DNA of 64,000 nt, from assembly GCF_001028705.1 (NCBI RefSeq), contig NZ_CP011770.1, forward strand, positions 3,103,501 to 3,167,500. The letters run 5' to 3'. The notes beneath the pieces were generated by a model. The model saw only the letters and a list, made by a program, of their open reading frames with translations. It was not told the origin of the DNA and did not search any database. Within the stretch, counting starts at the first letter, position 1; each line of letters starts with the position of its first letter. The position numbers were made by a program, and so were the translations under genes. Below, in pieces: positions 53,540-61,874 of the stretch. This stretch comes from Croceicoccus naphthovorans (lineage in GTDB: Bacteria > Pseudomonadota > Alphaproteobacteria > Sphingomonadales > Sphingomonadaceae).

Positions 53540-53871
53540 CAGATGACGGCCCCGCCGCCGAAGCTGAAGAAGGAGAGGAAGAAGGAACTGGCGGCAAAGG
53601 CGATCGAAAGACCAAACACGATCTGGATCAGGCGTCGGAACCCGCCATTGGTGTCGCCGAACGCCAGGGTCAGGCCGGTCACTATAATGATGATGACCGC
53701 GACGATCTTCGCCACCGGCCCCTCAATCGACTGAAGAATCGACTGAAGCGGCGCTTCCCAGGGCATCGAGGAGCCCGACGCTTTGGCCGCGCTCGACATT
53801 GCGAGCGCGGCCACGAGGCCGATCATCGCCGTGTTCGCGGCGCTGCGAAGACGGGAAAGTGCGTTGGTCAT
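53539..53871 (-). CDS. trbC: T4SS pilin TrbC (VirB2-like)
   Basis: A 110-residue pilin precursor: leader ending near AMSSAAKASGSSMPW, then two membrane segments (PVAKIVAVIIIIVTGLTLAF and LIQIVFGLSIAFAASSFFLS). The short GDTNGGF loop between them is typical. In the P-type system the precursor is processed by a TraF-type peptidase; such a peptidase is encoded at 63.0-63.5 kb. ATGA overlap with trbB. Confidence 0.94.
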   Translation of the reverse strand: MTNALSRLRSAANTAMIGLVAALAMSSAAKASGSSMPWEAPLQSILQSIEGPVAKIVAVIIIIVTGLTLAFGDTNGGFRRLIQIVFGLSIAFAASSFFLSFFSFGGGAVI

Positions 53872-54890
53872 GCGAGTTCTCCTGCTGTGGGGGTCGGGAA
53901 TTCTGGCGCGGTGCGGATGGGCTCGAGCGGGCCCGGTAGCTGGCGCAGCGCATATTCACCGGCGGCATTGAGCCCGTCGACGCGGGCCAGTTCGGAGAGG
54001 CGGCGGCCATGGCCATCGCGCACAAGGACCGCGACGAAATCGATCGTCTCGGCGATCAGAGCGCGTGGCACAGTCACCACCGCTTCCTGGATGAGCTGCT
54101 CCATTCGGCGCAGGGCGCCGATCGCTGTACCGGCATGGATCGTGCCGACGCCGCCCGGATGACCCGTGCCCCAGGCCTTGAGGAGATCGAGGGCCTCGGC
54201 GCCGCGCACCTCGCCAATCGGAATCCGATCGGGCCGCAGGCGCAAAGAGGAGCGCACGAGATCCGAAAGGCTGGCGACGCCGTCCTTGGTCCGCATCGCC
54301 ACTAGATTGGGGGCGCTGCACTGGAGTTCGCGCGTATCCTCGATCAGAACGACCCGATCGTCGGTCTTGGCGATCTCGGCGAGGAGTGCATTGGTCAGCG
54401 TGGTCTTGCCAGTTCCGGTGCCTCCGGCGACCAGGATATTGGCCTTGTCGGCGACCGCGATTTGAAGCGCCGACGCCTGCAAGCGCGTCAGAATGCCGTC
54501 AGCAACATAATCGTCGAGGGTGAAGACGGCGACGGCGGGCTTGCGGATCGCAAAGGCGGGGCCTGCGACGACGGGCGGCAACAGCCCCTCGAACCGTTCC
54601 CCGCTTTCCGGCAGCTCCGCCGAGACGCGCGGGCTGCCTGCATGAACTTCGGCGCCGACATGATGCGCGACCAGCCGGATGATCCGCTCGCCGTCCGCGG
54701 GCACGAGCCGGTCTCCTGTATCGGACAGGCCTTCGCCCAGCTGGTCGAGCCACAGCCGGCCATCGGGGTTCAGCATCACCTCGACTGTCTTCGGGTCCGC
54801 CAACCAGCCCGCGATCGAAGCGCCCAGCGCCGTGCGGAGCATCCGGGCGCCGCGAGACAAACTCTCCGATTTGAGACTGGTGGTAGCCAA
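53868..54890 (-). CDS. trbB: T4SS ATPase TrbB (VirB11-like)
   Basis: A 340-residue protein with Walker [10 protein letters not shown] at 155-163, the Asp box [10 protein letters not shown], Walker B-like [19 protein letters not shown] and His box [11 protein letters not shown], in the order of the VirB11/PulE family. It is the hexameric ATPase of the transfer channel and the first gene of the trb operon. A 144-base gap precedes it, containing an inverted CGCAAATA-like site. Confidence 0.96.
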   Translation of the reverse strand: MATTSLKSESLSRGARMLRTALGASIAGWLADPKTVEVMLNPDGRLWLDQLGEGLSDTGDRLVPADGERIIRLVAHHVGAEVHAGSPRVSAELPESGERFEGLLPPVVAGPAFAIRKPAVAVFTLDDYVADGILTRLQASALQIAVADKANILVAGGTGTGKTTLTNALLAEIAKTDDRVVLIEDTRELQCSAPNLVAMRTKDGVASLSDLVRSSLRLRPDRIPIGEVRGAEALDLLKAWGTGHPGGVGTIHAGTAIGALRRMEQLIQEAVVTVPRALIAETIDFVAVLVRDGHGRRLSELARVDGLNAAGEYALRQLPGPLEPIRTAPEFPTPTAGELA

Positions 54891-54972
54891 GTGAGTGTCC
54901 CCTGATTTCGTCCACCGCGCGATGTGCGCGGGGGGATGGGGACAGCTAGAAGAGACAGAAAAACCGCTATCG

Positions 54973-55034
54973 CAACAACTATTTGCGTTCAGCGTAGCTG
55001 GTCGAAGTAATAGAAAGGCGGGCGTAGGCCGCGA
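54973..55034. promoter_or_regulatory. Probable promoter region of the trb operon
   Basis: The gap between the ribbon-helix-helix gene and trbB (54891-55034) is relatively AT-rich and carries AACTATTTGCG at 54977-54987. TATTTGCG also occurs, on the opposite strand, twice within CTTGTATTTGCG upstream of traG. A shared regulator could bind these sites. The assignment rests on position and repetition only. Confidence 0.35.
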
Positions 55035-55472
55035 TCAATCTTCGAACCCGGTTGCGGGACCACGCGCTTGCGAATCAACGTCGCGCGAAATCTCGCGCGC
55101 AAGGCTAGACCCGGTTTCCACCCGGCGGCCCAGGGCTTCGATGAACCCCTTATAGCGCTCATTGCCGCTAGACTTCGCGGCGCCCAGCGCCGTGTCCGGC
55201 AAGGGCGGCGTCGTAGTGAGCCAGAAGCGGACGAAAAGCGCGATGGCTTCGTTCGATATCGTGATGTTCTGCTCGAGCCGATCCAATTGACGCGACAGGC
55301 GATCGAGACGGCGCGCCAGGGCAGCTTCCAGACGCTCGGGGCCATCCGGCGACAAGAAAGACAGTAGCGCCGCCTCGATGATTTGAGTCTGCGGCACCCG
55401 CTTGCGGGCGGCATAATCCTCGATCTGGTCCGCGAGATCGGGCGGCAGCCGGTAGGTTCGTTTGACACGCAT
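55035..55472 (-). CDS. Ribbon-helix-helix (CopG-like) protein
   Basis: A 145-residue protein from the ATG at 55472 (MRVKRTYRLPPDLADQIEDY), with GAGGCAGAGACC before it; the frame is open further upstream inside traG in another frame. The first 45 residues are a ribbon-helix-helix DNA-binding domain (strand RVKRTYRLP, helices LADQIEDYAA and QTQIIEAALLSFL). The middle is a helical LERLEAALARRLDRLSRQLDRL-type segment (a coiled coil), and the end is hydrophilic. It lies 16 bases after traG and before trbB, the usual place of the conjugation-associated CopG protein. Likely a relaxosome accessory or regulator of the trb operon. Confidence 0.88.
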   Translation of the reverse strand: MRVKRTYRLPPDLADQIEDYAARKRVPQTQIIEAALLSFLSPDGPERLEAALARRLDRLSRQLDRLEQNITISNEAIALFVRFWLTTTPPLPDTALGAAKSSGNERYKGFIEALGRRVETGSSLAREISRDVDSQARGPATGFED

Positions 55473-55488
55473 GGTCTCTGCCTCGTTG

Positions 55489-57489
55489 TCAAAGTTCGAT
55501 GCCGTCACCGGGATCGAGGCTCGTGATGCGGGCGACTCGGTGCATTCGGCCCTGCGCGGACGCGTCGTCAGTGGCATTGTCCGGTTCGTCGAACTCGAAT
55601 TCCCGGACCGGGGCCGGCTTCTCGCGGACGATCTCTTCATGATCGGGAAGACCCGGCTCGCGCCGGATATTGGCGCTGGCATCGTCGCTTTCGCTGGCCT
55701 CCACAGGGCTGGTTTCTGCGCCCCCGGATTGACCGGGAGGCCTATTGTCGGGTGACGGCGGCGATTCGATCCCGGTCCAGTCATCGGGACGCGGCGGTTT
55801 CCGGGACTGATCGGGCTTCGGCGCCGGCAATAACCGACGCGTGAGGCGCGGATCGGTGAAATAGCGCGCTTTCTTCGCCCGCACCGGGGGTGTGCCCGCT
55901 ACCATGACGATCTCGTCGTCGGGCGGGAGCTGCATGATCTCACCAGGGGTGAGAAGCTGACGGGCGGTCTCAGAACGCGACACCATCAGATGGCCAAGCC
56001 ATGGTGAGAGCCGATGGCCCGCATAGTTCTTCATCGCCCGCATCTCGGTCCCGGTGCCCAGCGCGTCCGATACTCGTTTTGCGGTTCTCTCGTCGTTGGT
56101 GGCAAACGAGACCCGGACATGGCAGTTGTCGAGGATGGAGTGGTTGGTGCCGTAAGCCTTCTCGATCTGGTTGAGCGACTGGGCGATCAGGAAGGACTTC
56201 ATGCCGTATCCAGCCATGAAGGCGAGCGCGGATTCGAAAAAATCCAATCGTCCCAACGCCGGAAACTCGTCGAGCATCAGCAGAAGGCGCTGGCGCTTGG
56301 CGGTTGAGGTCAGCTCCTCGGTCAGCCTGCGCCCGACCTGGTTGAGGATGAGGCGAACAAGCGGCTTGGTCCGGTTGATGTCGGACGGCGGTACGACGAG
56401 ATAGAGCGAAATCGGATGCGGCCCGCCGACAAGATCGGCGATGCGCCAGTCACATTGCCGGGTGACGGTCGCCACGACTGGATCTCGGTACAGACCGAGA
56501 AAGCTCATGGCGGTGGAGAGGACGCCCGAACGCTCGTTTTCGCTCTTGTTGAGAAGCTCGCGCGCGGCCGAGGCAACGACGGGATGGACGCCGGCTTCAC
56601 CCAGATGCGAGGTCAACATCATCGCGCGCAGCGTCGTCTCGATCGGGCGGCTCGGATCGGAGAGGAAGTTGGCGATGCCGGCCAATGTTTTGTCGGGCTC
56701 GGCGTATAGGACGTGGAGAATAGCGCCGACCAGTAGCGCATGGCTGGTTTTCTCCCAGTGGTTGCGCTTTTCGAGCGATCCTTCGGGGTCGACCAAAATG
56801 TCGGCGATGTTCTGGACGTCGCGCACCTCCCATTCGCCGCGGCGTACTTCGAGCAGCGGATTATAGGCGGCGCTCGACGCATTGGTCGGATCGAACAACA
56901 GCACCTTGCCGAACTTGCTGCGGAAACCAGCCGTCAGCCCCCAGTTCTCGCCCTTGATGTCGTGAACAATGGCCGATCCCGGCCAGGTCAGGAGGCTGGG
57001 AACGACGAGGCCGACGCCTTTGCCGGATCGCGTCGGCGCGAAACACAGCACATGCTCAGGACCATCGTGGCGGAGATAGTCCGCGCCGAGCTTGCCGAGG
57101 ATGACGCCATCGTCGCCGAGCAACCCGGCGGTGCGCGCCTCCTGCTCGGTCGCCCAGCGCGCCGACCCATAGGTTTCGGCGTTCTTGAGTTCGCGCGCAC
57201 GCCAGACCGACATGCCGATCGCGACCGCAATCGAGATGAACCCGCCCGACACAGCGATGTAGGCGCCGCGCAGGAAAATGTCGGGCGCATAGGCGTCGAA
57301 CGAGAACCACCACCAGAAGAAGGCGGGTGGCGGATAGATCGGCCAGTCGCCGAGCACGAACCAGGGCTGTCCGAGCTGAGGTTGATGCGCGAGCGCCGCA
57401 GCCGTCCACTGGGTTGCGCACCAGACCGATGTGAGAACAATGGTGAAGACTGCGAGGATTTGGCCCCACAGTATCTTGGTGGCCGACAT
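55489..57489 (-). CDS. traG: Coupling protein TraG (VirD4-like)
   Basis: A 666-residue protein with two N-terminal membrane segments (LAVFTIVLTSVWCATQWTAA, AYIAVSGGFISIAVAIGMSV), Walker A APTRSGKG at 151-158 and Walker B LLLMLDEFPALGRLD. The C-terminal 120 residues are Pro/Asp/Glu-rich and disordered. TraG brings the relaxase-DNA complex to the Trb channel. A repeat-containing leader precedes it. Confidence 0.96.
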   Translation of the reverse strand: MSATKILWGQILAVFTIVLTSVWCATQWTAAALAHQPQLGQPWFVLGDWPIYPPPAFFWWWFSFDAYAPDIFLRGAYIAVSGGFISIAVAIGMSVWRARELKNAETYGSARWATEQEARTAGLLGDDGVILGKLGADYLRHDGPEHVLCFAPTRSGKGVGLVVPSLLTWPGSAIVHDIKGENWGLTAGFRSKFGKVLLFDPTNASSAAYNPLLEVRRGEWEVRDVQNIADILVDPEGSLEKRNHWEKTSHALLVGAILHVLYAEPDKTLAGIANFLSDPSRPIETTLRAMMLTSHLGEAGVHPVVASAARELLNKSENERSGVLSTAMSFLGLYRDPVVATVTRQCDWRIADLVGGPHPISLYLVVPPSDINRTKPLVRLILNQVGRRLTEELTSTAKRQRLLLMLDEFPALGRLDFFESALAFMAGYGMKSFLIAQSLNQIEKAYGTNHSILDNCHVRVSFATNDERTAKRVSDALGTGTEMRAMKNYAGHRLSPWLGHLMVSRSETARQLLTPGEIMQLPPDDEIVMVAGTPPVRAKKARYFTDPRLTRRLLPAPKPDQSRKPPRPDDWTGIESPPSPDNRPPGQSGGAETSPVEASESDDASANIRREPGLPDHEEIVREKPAPVREFEFDEPDNATDDASAQGRMHRVARITSLDPGDGIEL

Positions 57490-57535
57490 AACCCTTCCTT
57501 CCCGGCAAATTGCCTAAAGGTCGGGTTCGGAACAA

Positions 57536-57598
57536 CGCAAATACAAGGGGTTATAGAACTTCTGCGTAGAGATGGCGGCTATAGCGCGCAAATACAAG
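57536..57598 (-). promoter_or_regulatory. Two 12-bp direct repeats upstream of traG
   Basis: CGCAAATACAAG occurs at 57536-57547 and again at 57587-57598, 51 bases apart, in the gap between vapC and traG (57490-57671). On the minus strand each reads CTTGTATTTGCG. The spacing is close to five helical turns, so two dimers could sit on the same face of the DNA. A likely operator or promoter-proximal element for traG and the genes after it. Confidence 0.5.
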
Positions 57599-57671
57599 AA
57601 ATGGCGTAAGCGAGCAGGGGCACGCCGTTTCTGCCAGGCGCTCGAACGTGTCCCCGTCGCCCAGTCGAACG

Positions 57672-58043
57672 TTAGTGCTGAACGGCTTCAGCAACTCCAA
57701 GGCGCGTTGCTATGTCATTCAAGCGCCTATCGCGTGTCCATAGACGCATTCCCGTTGTCAGCCGTGTGGCTGCGAGTAGATGGGCGTCAACGTAGCCGAT
57801 GCCGAGGCTGTAGAGAGGCTGATGCTCAATGAACGCCTGAACCTCTTCGTCGGTGGCCTGCTTCGTTCGTGGCAAATCCCGTAGCGACGAAAGCACCTTG
57901 TCGCGCTGTCGCAAACTGCCCAGCGCGATCTCGCCGATGATGAACGGGTGGCTGAAGACAAGCCCGGCTTCGAGGCGGCTCACAAGCAGCGGATCGCCTT
58001 GCCTGAGGTGATCAACCCAGACAGTGCTATCGACGAGAATCAT
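57672..58043 (-). CDS. vapC: VapC-type PIN-domain toxin
   Basis: A 123-residue PIN-domain protein with the four acidic residues in place: Asp5 (MILVDSTVWVDHLR), Glu38 (FIIGEIALG), Asp86 (GIGYVDAHLLA) and Asp105 (LWTRDRRLND). VapC toxins are Mg-dependent ribonucleases. It overlaps vapB by ATGA (58040-58043). The pair probably stabilises the element. Confidence 0.94.
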   Translation of the reverse strand: MILVDSTVWVDHLRQGDPLLVSRLEAGLVFSHPFIIGEIALGSLRQRDKVLSSLRDLPRTKQATDEEVQAFIEHQPLYSLGIGYVDAHLLAATRLTTGMRLWTRDRRLNDIATRLGVAEAVQH

Positions 58044-58237
58044 TCAGCGGTGGACCGGCGGCGGGCTGGGATTTCAAGGTCGGGTTCGCTTCCGCCAAGC
58101 AAGACGAGACGCCGAGCACTTTCGCGTTCGATGAGGGCCTTGAACGCCTCGCGCACGAGCTGAGATTTCTCTTTGAGACCAGTGAATGCCTGTGCCTTCG
58201 CAAGCTGTTCGTCATCAAGAACGATAGTTGTTCGCAT
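58040..58237 (-). CDS. vapB: VapB-type antitoxin
   Basis: A 65-residue protein from the ATG at 58237 (MRTTIVLDDEQLAKAQAFTG), with AAAGGTC before it; 12 further codons are open upstream. Ribbon-helix-helix N-terminus, then TGLKEKSQLVREAFKALIER, as in VapB proteins of the type II group, and a C-terminal toxin-binding tail ending RRSTAE. It should repress its own operon and neutralise VapC. Confidence 0.92.
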   Translation of the reverse strand: MRTTIVLDDEQLAKAQAFTGLKEKSQLVREAFKALIERESARRLVLLGGSEPDLEIPARRRSTAE

Positions 58238-58268
58238 TTCGTGACCTTTTCTCTGTAGGCACGAATTT

Positions 58269-58281
58269 ATCATCGAATGAT
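58269..58281 (-). promoter_or_regulatory. Palindrome upstream of vapB, candidate operator
   Basis: ATCAT-cga-ATGAT, a perfect 5-bp inverted repeat, 31 bases before the vapB start and overlapping a GATAAAT that could be the -10 element. Type II antitoxins with ribbon-helix-helix domains bind such palindromes in their own promoter. Confidence 0.5.
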
Positions 58282-58338
58282 GCCGATTTCAATGCCTGGT
58301 ATGATTGCCAGCACTCCTGCGCCTTCACACGAATAGAC

Positions 58339-60090
58339 CTACAGCCCCAGCCCGCGCTGCCGCCCGAAGGTCCAGTCGACCGCGCCGCCTGGCGTCATCG
58401 TTCCGGAGACATGCTGCCCCAGATGCTGTTCAAGCGCCGGGCGCCAGGGCACGAGCTGGAAGCCCAGGCCATTATCGATCATCGCGTACCGACCGGATGC
58501 GAGTGTCACGCGCTCGCGATAGATCCCCGCGACATGCTCGCCCGGTGCTGACGACTGCGGCGCGAGGCCAGTCCGGTCTGCAATATCGGTCTGCGCCCGC
58601 AGCAGCTCGCGCTCCTTTAAGGTTTCGGCAAGGGCACGAGCGAAGACCACACGTTGACCGCGCCGCTGCGCGAGACCTTCCTTTTCGAGACGGTCGCAGC
58701 GGGCATCCAGGGCTGAGGCAACCTCGGCACCGAACCCGCCACCAAGCGTCGGCTGTTCGCGCGCGACCAGATTGCGGTCGAGCCAAGTCACGCCCTCGGC
58801 GGTGATCTGCTGGCCCAGCGACAGATCCGAACGCGTCGCAAGCGAATGGCGCTGCCGGCCCCTGGCGTCTTCCCATGAGCGCAATTCGACGATCGCACCC
58901 GGTTTGGCGTCCCCGGTCATGTTGAGGTCGTCGAAGCGAAGGTGGTGGGTGCGGCCGTCGATACCGTCGACCACTGCATAGGCACTTCCGTGCAGTTCAT
59001 CATAAAGCCCGCGCGCAACGAGACGGCCGACAACGGGATCGACCGGCGGTGAATGATGGATTGCGAAGCGGGATACATCGGGGTTGGGCGTGTCATTCAT
59101 CATCGCCTTGTGCATCGTCTTGACGATGTCGCCGCGAATGCCGAGGTCGCGTAGCCTTTCTTGCAGTCCCGGTCGAACGGTCCAGGCGACGGGGCCAATC
59201 GGATCGACCAGGCCCAGCGCCTCGAGTTTCTGGGCGCGGCCCACAAGGAGGTTCCGGTTTTCGCGGGCCGCACCGTTCGGCTCAGGACGCAGATCGACGA
59301 TGCCGCCATGACGATCGGCGATATCCCGCAACGTGCGATCAAGGCTGGTCCAGCGATCCGCATCGACCTCGCGAACAAGCGCGGCCTGGATTTCGCGTTG
59401 GGTGCGCGGGCCGAGTTCGAGCGTCGCGCGGTCCTCGGCCCGATTGCGGAAACCCTCGCGGATATAGTCGCGGCTGATGACGAGGTCGCCCCCATCATTG
59501 GCGCGGCCGCGCACGAGTACATGAATATGCGGATCGTCGGTATTCCAGTGGTCGATCGCCACCCAGTCCAGCGAGGTGCCGAGATCGCGCTGGGTGTCGG
59601 CCATCAGTTCACGGGTGAAGGCGCGCAGGTCCTGCATCTCGATCGCATCCTCCGGTGAAATGATGACACGGAAGTGGTGGCGGTCGTCCTTGCAACGCTC
59701 GGCGAAGGCGCCCGCGTCGGCCTGGTCCCCGACCGCATCGAACAGCCGGCCCGGAGCGCCGTCGCGGGTGACACCTTCGCGTTCAAGATAGTTGGCGTGC
59801 CGGGCGATGGGCGCTGCCCGGAACTTGAGGCCCCGATGCTGCACGATCCGCATCTTCACGACGACACGCCGATCCGATGCCCGCCGCACACGACGCGGGG
59901 CCGATACGGTGCCGCGTCCGAACCGGGAAACCCCGCCGCCCTTGCGTCGAGGAGTATAGGCACGTCCGCCGCGACCGCCCTTGTTGGCCGCGCGCATGAC
60001 CTGGCCGACGAATGAAGCCTGCCGGCCTTTCGCTCCGCCGTCACGCGGCCGTCCCGGCCTGATCTGAAAATCGTCGTCGGGGCCACTCAT
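58339..60090 (-). CDS. virD2: VirD2-type relaxase with DUF3363
   Basis: A 583-residue protein from the ATG at 60090 (MSGPDDDFQIRPGRPRDGGA); the frame is open four codons further. A basic N-terminus leads to the relaxase domain with candidate Tyr101 (IARHANYLEREGV) and the His motif DWVAIDHWNTDDPHIHVLVR (His188, His190). The C-terminal half is DUF3363 (for example GAIVELRSWEDARGRQRHSL, GVTWLDRNLVAREQP). It would nick the ICE oriT and pilot the strand through TraG. An IS110-type element lies upstream, between it and the rest of the mobilisation genes. Confidence 0.94.
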   Translation of the reverse strand: MSGPDDDFQIRPGRPRDGGAKGRQASFVGQVMRAANKGGRGGRAYTPRRKGGGVSRFGRGTVSAPRRVRRASDRRVVVKMRIVQHRGLKFRAAPIARHANYLEREGVTRDGAPGRLFDAVGDQADAGAFAERCKDDRHHFRVIISPEDAIEMQDLRAFTRELMADTQRDLGTSLDWVAIDHWNTDDPHIHVLVRGRANDGGDLVISRDYIREGFRNRAEDRATLELGPRTQREIQAALVREVDADRWTSLDRTLRDIADRHGGIVDLRPEPNGAARENRNLLVGRAQKLEALGLVDPIGPVAWTVRPGLQERLRDLGIRGDIVKTMHKAMMNDTPNPDVSRFAIHHSPPVDPVVGRLVARGLYDELHGSAYAVVDGIDGRTHHLRFDDLNMTGDAKPGAIVELRSWEDARGRQRHSLATRSDLSLGQQITAEGVTWLDRNLVAREQPTLGGGFGAEVASALDARCDRLEKEGLAQRRGQRVVFARALAETLKERELLRAQTDIADRTGLAPQSSAPGEHVAGIYRERVTLASGRYAMIDNGLGFQLVPWRPALEQHLGQHVSGTMTPGGAVDWTFGRQRGLGL

Positions 60091-60102
60091 CGCGAGGCCC
60101 AA

Positions 60103-60610
60103 TGTGCAGATAATCGGGCTGCCAGACGCAGGATTTCCGATTTCCCGAAGTTCTCAGGAAAGGAAGCTGGCAGGCCGCATCGGATGCCATACGGAAAAGC
60201 CCGGCCCAACCAACCATATGGACCACGCCTGCTGGCGGTCCTTTTATCTTGCGATCGTAATTGGGCCCTTATTCTTGGCCCGTTTCTGCATCTTCGCTCT
60301 CCTTTCCAAGTCATACATTCAAGTGTGCTAGTAGTCGATAGAGCACGCCAGTATTGGCGCTCTGGTGTGGGGTGGTCCCCGCAATCGTTCGTGCTCCGCC
60401 CTGCATGCCATGCAGGCGCACATGTCCGCGTCGGGATCGCGAGGCCACACATCCAATCACGCGCGATTGACCGCTCTCTGGGAGCGCTGTCGCCGGCAAG
60501 ATATCGTGCTCTTCGCATCCGCTTCGATCCACCTCAACCAACCGCCATCACGGCGGAACTCGTGCTATCGCCTCGTTGTTAAACCGTTCTCGTGGTGCAG
60601 CGCGCGTGCG
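60103..60610. other. Non-coding stretch between relaxase and transposase
   Basis: About 500 bases without a convincing gene. The minus strand holds GGAAATCCTGCGTCTGG (60137 to 60121), one mismatch from the P-type nic consensus YATCCTGY, so this may be the oriT of the VirD2 relaxase. A stem-loop CGCCA-gtat-TGGCG lies near 60340-60353. The part nearest the transposase is probably the 3' non-coding end of the insertion element. Confidence 0.4.
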
Positions 60611-61684
60611 TCATGCCTGCACCGCAACTGCGTTGCCGCTGCTCTCGGGCTGGTCGTTCGCCGCCGAGAACCGGAACCGCGATCCGTCGATCCACATGCG
60701 GTGCATGATCACTGCGAGCTTGCGCGCGACCGCAACGACCGCACGCTTGTGACCGCGCTTAGTCGCGATCTTCATGCCCCAAGCTTTAAGCGTGCTGTGC
60801 TGCTTCGAGCGCGTGAGCATGCCGCTCGCCGCCTCGTAGAGCGCGGTTCGAACCTCGCCGTCGCCGCGCCGCGAGATATGTCCGTCGCGGTCGACCGAGG
60901 TGCCCGACTGCTCGCGCTTGGGCGTCAGCCCGAAGTGCGCGCCCAGCGTCTTCGACTTGGCGAAGCGGTGCGGGTCGTCGACCGCCGCCATGAACGTCAT
61001 CGCGGTGACCGGCCCGACGCCGGGGATCTCGCACCAGCGGCGGCACAGCTCCTCCTGGCCGACCAGCTGAACGAGCATCTTGTGCAGCTCGCGGTACTGG
61101 TCCCACAATACCTGCCAGCAGGTCAGCATGCTCTCGCTGAGCACTTGGAGCAGCGGATCGCCTGCGACGAGCTCGCGAACGCGATTGCAGAAGGTGCTGC
61201 GCTGCACACGCGGTCCGACCATCAGACCGAACATCTTCAAGGACTGGCGAACCTCGTTCTCGATGTCGAGCAGCTTGCGCTTGAGAGTCCGTCGGTGTGC
61301 CAGCAGCAGCTTCATCCGGTTGGCGCGTTCGCTCTTCGCATGAACCTGTTTGAACCAGCCCGATCGCACCAGTTGAGCAAGCCCGCGTGCATCGTTCTTG
61401 TCGGTCTTGTTGCGCTGGGCGTCCAGCATGCGGGCTGCGTGATGGGTCTCCAGCAGCACCATCGGGATGCCGTGCTTCTCCAGCTCGCGGTGCAGCCAGG
61501 CCGACCAACTGGTCGCCTCGTGGCCGACGAGCAGCAGCCGGTTCGCATACGGCTCAAGCGCCTGCCAGATCGCTTCGGGGTCGGTGGTCACACTGGTCTC
61601 CAGCGCGATCTCGCCGTCCTTGGCTTTGACGACGCAGATCGCAGTTGTGGTGGCGGAAGTGTCGAGTGCGGCATGGTATTGCAT
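60611..61684 (-). CDS. IS110-family transposase
   Basis: A 357-residue DEDD transposase from the ATG at 61684 (MQYHAALDTSATTTAICVVK), with GAGAGGACG before it. N-terminal RuvC-like domain with Asp8, Glu in LLVGHEATSWSAWLHRE, and the Asp pair in KTDKNDARGLAQLVRSGWF. C-terminal transposase_20 domain: CEIPGVGPVTAMTFMAAVDD, then HFGLTPKREQSGTSVDRDGH and the Ser of GEVRTALYEAASG nearby. Full length and without frameshift, so potentially active. IS110 enzymes use an element-encoded bridge RNA to choose targets. Confidence 0.95.
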   Translation of the reverse strand: MQYHAALDTSATTTAICVVKAKDGEIALETSVTTDPEAIWQALEPYANRLLLVGHEATSWSAWLHRELEKHGIPMVLLETHHAARMLDAQRNKTDKNDARGLAQLVRSGWFKQVHAKSERANRMKLLLAHRRTLKRKLLDIENEVRQSLKMFGLMVGPRVQRSTFCNRVRELVAGDPLLQVLSESMLTCWQVLWDQYRELHKMLVQLVGQEELCRRWCEIPGVGPVTAMTFMAAVDDPHRFAKSKTLGAHFGLTPKREQSGTSVDRDGHISRRGDGEVRTALYEAASGMLTRSKQHSTLKAWGMKIATKRGHKRAVVAVARKLAVIMHRMWIDGSRFRFSAANDQPESSGNAVAVQA

Positions 61685-61704
61685 CGGGGGGCGTCCTCTC
61701 TTGC

Positions 61705-61722
61705 GGGGTGTAACAACACCCC
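61705..61722. repeat. Hairpin upstream of the transposase gene
   Basis: GGGGTGT-aaca-ACACCCC, a perfect 7-bp stem with four-base loop, 20 bases before the transposase start. It could be part of the structured non-coding end of the IS110 element that gives rise to the bridge RNA. Confidence 0.45.
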
Positions 61723-61874
61723 GACCTTGCGCCTTCCCGTGCACCATGGCGAGATCGCCCGACGCTGGCCCAATTACGCGGTCAATGCTCCCCTTATTTC
61801 CCTGCCTTCCCGGCCTCGTATGCGATAGCGAACGCCGTTGCGCCCCAGACTACGCCTGCCTGCGAGCGGGCGCC

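Larger units (their letters stand above)
60564..61829 (-). mobile_element. IS110-family insertion element (ends approximate)
   Basis: The transposase at 60611-61684 implies an element of about 1.2-1.6 kb. Exact ends are unknown because IS110 elements lack terminal repeats and may not duplicate their target. The only symmetric sequence I found around the gene is GCTATCGC (60564-60571) against GCGATAGC (61822-61829), an 8-bp match that could be chance. The element separates virD2 from the lytic transglycosylase gene, which are normally adjacent. Confidence 0.5.

Noticed and set aside
60087..60518. 143-codon minus-strand frame whose stop overlaps the virD2 start
   Set aside because: The ATGA overlap is suggestive, but the sequence has low-complexity, non-protein-like composition, lacks a ribosome site and covers the stretch with candidate oriT features. 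It could be a remnant of a gene.
60564..61829. 8-bp inverted match GCTATCGC/GCGATAGC taken as defined IS ends
   Set aside because: An 8-bp match between two flanks of about 200 bases is expected by chance at this GC content; used only as approximate limits.
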